Position numbers and translations under genes: made by a program | Origin: Dryocosmus kuriphilus | Lineage: Eukaryota > Arthropoda > Insecta > Hymenoptera > Cynipidae | Direction of reading: 5' to 3' | Length of the DNA stretch: 64,000 nt | Assembly: GCA_038277395.1 (NCBI GenBank) | Contig: CM076193.1 | Span: 178,922,469 to 178,986,468, forward strand | Notes under the pieces: model-generated | What the model saw: the letters and a program-made list of their open reading frames with translations, nothing else | Databases searched by the model: none | Told to the model about the DNA's origin: nothing | Shown: piece by piece, positions 57,618 to 64,000 of the stretch | Layout: each line of letters opens with the position of its first letter | Position numbering within the stretch: the stretch's first letter is position 1

Positions 57618-60600
57618 TACATTCTCATCTCAATGAGAAGGTATTAGTTTTATGTGAAAACTGACTTTCGCGGATTTAATGAAATCTCGATGTTTTATGA
57701 CCCCCTGAATCCGAAAAAGCATGTTTTACGTTGGTGTCTGTCGTTGTCGTTGTCGTTGTCGTCGTTGTCGTCGTAGTCTGTGGACACGATAACTTCCGAA
57801 GGGCTAATCGGATTGGATTGCGCTTTGGCACACTTCTTTAAAGCGCAAGAAGTAAGGACGAGTTCGTTAACCAGCCACTTTTGACCAACGGTTAGGGTTT
57901 TATCCATCAAAAACGGTTTTCACAAAATAAAAAAATCCGTTTTTCGGCTAAACTATACGAGATACATAAAATACGTATATAACTAAAGATTTTCATTTTA
58001 AAAAAATCTACAAATTTTGTCTCAACCATTTTTTGATAAAATAGACAATTTTTGTTTTAACTGAGAAAATATTATTAAAAATAAAAAACTGTGGTTTCTT
58101 GCCAAAATATTCAAGATATGAAAAAATGGTAAAGACTAAAGTTGTTCACCTTCGAAAGATCTACAAATTCCGTTTTATCCATTTTTTGATAAAATTCACC
58201 GTTTTGGTTTTAATCTATGAAAATGATTTTATCCATCAACGACGGTTTTCAAAAAAATCGAAAAAATCCATTTTTGAGCTAAACTATGTAAGATACGCAA
58301 AATATGTATATAAGAAAAATTATTTATTTAAAAAAAATCTATAAATTTTGTCTTAACCGTTTTTTGATAAAGTGCACGGTTTTTTTTTTAATCGAAGAAA
58401 TGTTATTAAACATAAGAAACTGTGGTTTCCCGCCAAAATATTCAAGATACGAAAAAAATGGTAATGACTAGAGTTGTTCACCTTCGAAAGATCTACAAAT
58501 TTTGTTCTATCCATTTTTTATAAAATGCACCGTTTTGGTTTTAATCCATGAAAATGGTTTTATCCATTAACAACGGTTTTCACAAAATCGAAAAAATCCA
58601 TTTTTGAGCTAAACTATGTAAGGTACGCAAAAATATGTATATAACTGAAATTATTTATCTTAAAAAAATCTACGAATTTTCTCTCGACCGTTTTTTTGAT
58701 AAAGTGCACGGTTTTTCTTTTAATCGAAAAAATGTTATTAAACATAAGAAACTGTGGTTTCCCGCCAAAATGTTGAAGACACGAAAAAAATGGAAATAAG
58801 CAAAATTATTCAGCTCGAAAAGATCTATAAAATTTTATTTAACTATTTTTTGAGAAAATGCACCTTTTTGGTTTTAATCAAAAAAACGCTATTAAAAAAT
58901 CAAAAATTCAAATTTCCCGTCAAAATATGCAAGATACAAAAGAAATGGTAATAAATAAAGTTGTTCACCTCAAAACGATCTACAAAATTTCTATCCATAA
59001 TTTTTTTGTAAAATGACATATTTTTTTAGTTAATCGAGAAATATGTTACTAAATATGAAAATGGTAATAACAAAAGTTGTTCATCTCAGAAAGATCTACA
59101 AATTTTGCTTGCACCATTTTTTGATAGGATGCACAGTTTTTGTTTTAATCAAGAAACATTATTAATTATAAAAAAGTTCTAATTTCCCGCCAAAATATGC
59201 AAGATACGAAAAAATGATAAAGAACAAAGTTGTTCAACTCGAAAAGATCTACAAATTTATTTCTGGTCATTTTTTGATCGAAACGCATAGTTTTTTATTT
59301 TTTCGTGAAATATGTTATTAAAGATAAATAAATACACTTTAAATCCAAAATATGCAAGATAAGATAAAATATTAGGAAAAAGAATTTTGTTCACCTTGTT
59401 ACATTCTCATCTCAATGAGAAGATATTAGTTTTATGTGAAAATCGACTTTCGCGGATTTCATGAAATCTCGATGTTTCATGACCCCCTGAATCCGGAAAA
59501 AAAGGTTTTACATTGGTGTCTGTCTGTCGTTGTTGTCGACGTTGTCGTCGTAGCCTGTGGACACGATGACTTTCAAAGGACTAATCGGATTGGATTGCGC
59601 TTTAGAACACTTCTTTAAAGTGTAAAAAGTAAGGACGAGTTCGTTAACCAGCCACTTTTGACCAACAGTTATGGTTTTATCCATCAAAAACGGTTTTCAA
59701 AAAATCAAAAAATCCGTTTTCCGGCTAAACCATACGAGATACACAAAATATGTATATAACTAAAATTGCTTATTGCAAAAAATCTACAGATTTTGTTTCA
59801 ACCATTTTTTGATAGAGTGGACGGTTTTTGTTTTAATCGAGAAAACGTTATTAAAAAATAAAAAACTGTAGTTTTCCGCCAAAATATTCAAGATATGAAA
59901 AAATGGTAATTACCAAAGTTGTTCAGCTTTAAAAGATCTACAAATATTGTTTAAAGTATTTTTTGATCAAATGTACTGTTTTGGTTTTAATTCATAAAAC
60001 TCCTCTTATCCATCAAAAACGGTTTTTACAGAATCGAAAAAATCCATTTTCGGGCTAAAGTGTGCAAGATACGCAAAATATGTATGTAACCAAAATTATT
60101 TATCCTGGAAAAATCTACAAATTTTGTCTAAACCGTTTTTTTTCATAAAGTGCACGGCTTTTCTTTTAATCGACAAAATGTTATTAAACATAAGTAACTG
60201 TGATTTCCCGCCAAAATATTCGGGATATGAAAAAAATGATAATAAAGAAAATTATGTAACTCAAAAAAGTGTACAAATTTTTTCTTAACCGTTTTTTGAT
60301 AAAATGGACGGTTTTTGTTTTAATCGAGACAACGTTATAGAAAATAAAGAACTGTGGTTTCCTGACAAAATATTCAAGATATGAAAAAAATGGTAATGAT
60401 CAAAGTTGTTCACTTTTAAAAGATCTATAAGTTTTGTTTTAAGCATTTTTTGAACAAATGTACCGTTTTGGTTTTAATCCATAAAAATCGTCTTATCCAT
60501 CAAAAACGGTTTTCTCAAAATCGAAAAAAATCCATTTTTGGGCTAAACTATGCAAGATATGCAAAATACGTATATAACTGAAATTATTTACCTTAAAAAA

Positions 60601-61440
60601 ATCTACAAATTTTGTCTCGACCGTTTTTTGATAAAGTGCACCGTTTTTCTTTTAATCGACAAAATGTTATTAAACATAAGTAACTGGGATTTCCCGCCAA
60701 AATATTTGGGACAAGAAAAAAATGATAATAAAGAAAATTGTGTAACTCAAAAAATTCTACAAATTTTGTGTTAACCGTTTTTTTGATAAAATGGACGGTT
60801 TTTGTTTTAATCGAGACAACGTTATTGAAAATAAAAAACTGTGGTTTCCTGCCAAAATATTCAAGATATGAAAAAAATGGTAATGATCAAAGTTGTTCAC
60901 TTTTAAAAGATCTATAAGTTTTGTTTCAAGCATTTTTTGAACAAATGTACCGTTTTGGTTTTAATCCATAAAAATCGTCTTATCCATCAAAAACGGTATT
61001 CACAAAATCGAAAAAATCCATTTTTGGGCTAAACTGTGCAAGATACGCAAAATATGTATATAACTGAAATTATTTATCTTAAAAAAATCTACAAATTTTG
61101 TCTCGACCGTTTTTTGATAAAGTGCACGGTTTTTCTTTTAATCGAAAAAATGTTATTAAACATAAGAAACTGTGGTTTCCCGCCAAAATATTCAAGATAT
61201 GAAAAAAACGATAATAAACAAAATTGTTTAGCTTAAAAAGATCTACAAATTTGCTTTCTTTCATTTTTTTGAGCAGACGCGTAGTTTTTGAGTTATTCGT
61301 GAAATATTTTATAAAATATAAAGAAAACCACTTTTCAGCAAAACTGTGCAAGATATGAGAAAATATTAAGAAGCAGAATTGTTCACCTTGGAAAGAGCTA
61401 CAAAATTTATTTATAAGAATCATCGTTTTACTTTTAAGAA
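57618..61440 (+). repeat. 154/178-bp satellite array with hairpin monomers
   Basis: The anchor ATCTACAAATTTTGT recurs at 58006, 58159, 58337, 58491, 58668 and 58822, then 59782, 59936, 60113, and 60601 to 61241, giving steps of 153-155 and 177-178 bp, usually alternating (two short steps in a row also occur). Each monomer contains AACCGTTTTTTGATAAAATG-type sequence followed by ACGGTTTTT, an inverted repeat able to form a hairpin, and CCCGCCAAAATATTCAAGATA. Two leader modules (57618-57930 and 59396-59700) start ACATTCTCATCTCAATGAGAAG and contain GTTGTC repeats. No protein-coding content. Confidence 0.8.
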
Positions 61441-61519
61441 TGGAAATCCTCTATTGTGAAAATTTGGAAAATCACTAAAAAACTTTACCAATCTAGAATG
61501 TGTTTTAAAGAAATGTAAT

Positions 61520-61712
61520 TGTCGAGCGCGAAGCGCGAGTTTCATGATGAGAATGTATTCCTTAAGGGCGATAGAGCCATAAGTAAAATAATTTCTTTTG
61601 TAATTTTTAATTTAAATGTTTATACGATCCGTAAACACCGAGCGCGTAGCGCGAGGTGAATAATCTATCGAGCGCGAAGCGCGACTGCCAACAGAAGCGC
61701 GCGAAGCGGGCA
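61520..61712. repeat. GC-rich palindromic island 4, inverted orientation
   Basis: TCGAGCGCGAAGCGCGA at about 61523 and 61667, CGAGCGCGTAGCGCGAG near 61639, and tip GCGAAGCGGGCAGA ending about 61712. Confidence 0.65.
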
Positions 61713-62093
61713 GATTTTTTTTTTTGTGAAATTTTTTTTTTCCCGACATCTTGGATTAATAATTTTCGAAAATTCATTTCTGGTTCGTAATCAGTTATCC
61801 CAAAAACCTCCGCATACCAAATTTGGCGTAGATTGGTCGATTTTTTGAAAATCTGTCCGCCAACCGTGCAACGTACTCTAAAGTATGCCCTTTGAGGATA
61901 ATTCCAAAACAGATACTTTTGCTGTTTTGGCCTCTCTAACAACCTTTTTGAGGATAGGTAGGGTGATTTATTTTTTTAGCGCGATTGCTGCTTTTCAATG
62001 CTCCTTTTTAGGAGCAATTTAGGAGCAATTGCTTTTCCTAATAGTTCTTTCTGTGAGTCTTTGAATTCTGTTATTTTATTCCTTTCTTTCACC
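61713..62093. other. Region upstream of the mariner-like gene
   Basis: No gene seen. TTTTTAGGAGCAATTTAGGAGCAATTGC near 62010 contains a short direct repeat. The left end of the mariner element should be here, but no clear inverted partner was found to the right of 63167. Confidence 0.35.
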
Positions 62094-63167
62094 ATGGCTT
62101 ATCTAACAGAACAAGAAAGAGTGTCTTTACTAATGATGAGATGTTGGAGTGATAGATGTAGTGCAGTTATTAAATGAAACGTTTCGACAAGACTTAATAG
62201 GCATTAGGAAATCCACTGTTTCTAAAACTATCCGGAGATTTGAAGAAACTGGGACTAATAAGAACCGTCCAAAATCTGGAAGGCCAAAAATTGAAACCTC
62301 CGAAGAGCGGCAAATGGAAGTGGCTCAGTCTTTTGTCGAAGATCCGCATTTAACTCTTAAGAAGCTCTCTCAACAGCTTCAAATTAACAGAGTGTCGATT
62401 TTTAGGAATTCAGAGACCATTAACTTTCAGCCTTAGAAAACACACCTTCATCAAGAAATGAATGAAGATGATTTTGGTCCGCGAGTTGAATTTTGTGAGA
62501 ACATGATGTAAAGAATTCTTCAGAATCCTAATTTTCAGTCACTCATCTTTTTTTAGACTAACCAAAATTTCAACTTAACGGTGAAGTCAATCGCCACAAT
62601 TGCAGATATTGGAGCAATGAAAATCCTTATTGGCTACAAGAATATCACACGCAATACCCGCAACAATTGAAAGTTTGTGCAGGTATTTATAGGGATCGAA
62701 TAGCTGGATCCTTTTTCGTTGACGGAAATTTAGACGGACCAAGATATCTGGAATTATTGCAGGAGCAAATAGTCCCAGCGATTCAGGAAATAGCTGGTGA
62801 TGATTTGAATGAGGTTTAGTACCAGCATGATGGTGCACCTGCTCATTTTCAGGTGATTGTGAGAAACTACCTAGATGTTGTATTTAGTAATCGTTGGATA
62901 GGTCGCAGAGAAGAAATTGAGTGGCCAGCCAGGTCCCCCGATCTGAGCCCACTTGACATTTTTCTTTGGGGCTACATAAGAAGTAAAGTTTACATTACTA
63001 AGGCACGAGATTTAGAAGATCTAAGACAAAAAATAGTCAATGCTTGGGCTGATATTATACCTGATATGATAAGGTGTGCGATAGAAGATTTTTATATCCG
63101 TCTAGGAATCTGCCAGGATTTTGGTGGAGAAATGCTGAACACAGGCTGTAAGCCTTGCCTTAACTGA
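62094..63167 (+). pseudogene. Tc1/mariner-superfamily transposase, DD41D type, decayed
   Basis: The ATG at 62094 starts MAYLTEQERVSLLMMRCWSD. After a frameshift the helix-turn-helix region reads VVQLLNETFRQDL and STVSKTIRRFEETGT, with the linker KSGRPK. The central catalytic part near 62550-62790 is broken by stops and frameshifts. The second Asp is in YQHDGAPAHF (after a TAG at 62817-62819) and the third in WPARSPDLSPLDIFLWG. I count 41 residues between these two, the spacing of the DD41D (rosa-like) group. The C-terminus ends FYIRLGICQDFGGEMLNTGC. Dead copy. Confidence 0.8.
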
Positions 63168-63267
63168 CTGGGGTCGCTAGGAGGTACACTACAGTGGCTG
63201 GAATTTTTCATAATGCATAAAGTCACACTTCAAGGTAAAATTTCCTGCTCTTTCCAAATCCGCAATA

Positions 63268-64000
63268 AAAAATCTGCCCGCTTCGCGGCCACATACTCAT
63301 AGCACGCTTTGCGCGCCGCGCTTCGCGCGAAGTATGAGCGCGCCTACGACGCGCGTCTGTTGGCACTCGCGCTTCGCGCTCGGTGTTTATGGATCGTATA
63401 AACCTTTAAATTAAAAATTACAAAATAAATTATTTTACTTAAGGCTCTATCGCCCTTAAGGAATACATTCTCATTATGACACTCGCGCTTCGCGCTCGAC
63501 AATTACATTTCTTTAAAACACATTGTAGATTGGTAAAGTTTTTTAGTGATTTTCCAAATTTTCACAATAGAGGATTTTGATTCTTAAAAGTAAAACGATG
63601 AGTCTTATAAATAAATTTTGTAGCTATTTCCCAGGTGAACAATTCTACTTGTTAATATTTTCTCATATCTTGCATAGTTTTGCTGAAAAGTGGTTTTCTT
63701 TATATTTCATAAAATTTTCACGAATAACTCAAAAACTACGCGTCTGCTCAAAAAAATGGTTGAAAACAAATTTGTAAACCTGTTTGAGCTGAACAACTTT
63801 GTTTACTATTATTTTTCCGTATCTTGCATAGTTTGGCGGGAAATTTGAAAATATTGATTTTTAATAACGTTTTGTCGATTGAAACAAAAACCGTGCATTT
63901 TATGAAAAAATGGTTAAAACAAAATTGATAGATGTTTTCGAATTAAATTACTTTGTTCTTTACCAATTTTTTGTATCTTAAATATTTTGGCGGGAAACCA
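63268..64000. repeat. GC-rich island 5 and satellite monomers, plus orientation
   Basis: Starts at the tip TCTGCCCGCTTCGCGGCC, repeats the island order of 36649-36912 (including GGCTCTATCGCCCTTAAGG near 63450), then runs into monomers with CCCGCCAAAATA-type sequence to the window edge. It mirrors 61240-61712, so the two enclose the mariner. Confidence 0.75.

Overview
The window is AT-rich, intron-bearing nuclear DNA of an animal, most likely an insect. The evidence is a TATA box plus arthropod-type TCAGT initiator ahead of spliced genes, and the mix of transposable elements: piggyBac, PIF/Harbinger, a DD41D mariner, APE-type LINEs and many Penelope-like elements (PLEs). I see no bacterial operon, tRNA, rRNA or CRISPR. 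The species cannot be named from the sequence; a hymenopteran or another plant-feeding or parasitic insect is only a guess.

Host-like content is small. Two paralogous two-exon genes (4593-5385 and 29276-29937, + strand) encode small secreted Pro/Arg/Gln-rich proteins. They share the upstream region, core promoter, signal-peptide exon, phase-1 intron position and 3' UTR, while the mature parts diverge. Three remnants of the same family (about 25.8, 34.5 and 49.4 kb) suggest a former tandem array broken up by transposons. A decayed multi-exon gene on the - strand (19971-24863, continuing at 5986-6279) encodes a protein with XPG/FEN-like nuclease motifs; a 13.7-kb nest of retroelements with a 12-bp target duplication splits it.

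The rest is nested mobile DNA. 0-1.4 kb: piggyBac transposase. 3.4-4.2 kb: LINE RT remnant. 6.3-20.0 kb: PLE-A copies, with a complete PLE-B (9151-12842) and a nearly full-length LINE (13795-18970) inside, each with an exact target-site duplication. 24.9-28.8 kb: PLE-E, PLE-F fragments and a Harbinger remnant. 30.2-53.3 kb: PLE-C copies, a 4.0-kb PLE-D inserted exactly into the PLE-C YVDD codons, and a foldback/satellite block, all enclosed by a 5.5-kb inverted duplication (30629-36128 / 47806-53329). 52.9-56.4 kb: second LINE copy. 57.6-61.4 kb: a 154/178-bp satellite. 61.5-64 kb: a decayed DD41D mariner between inverted GC-rich satellite ends.

Most likely signals of new biology: the secreted gene family with conserved non-coding and divergent mature sequence (an effector- or venom-like layout), and a hammerhead-ribozyme-like core at the same place in the terminal repeats of several distinct PLE families. 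PLE letters A-F are labels used only in this annotation.
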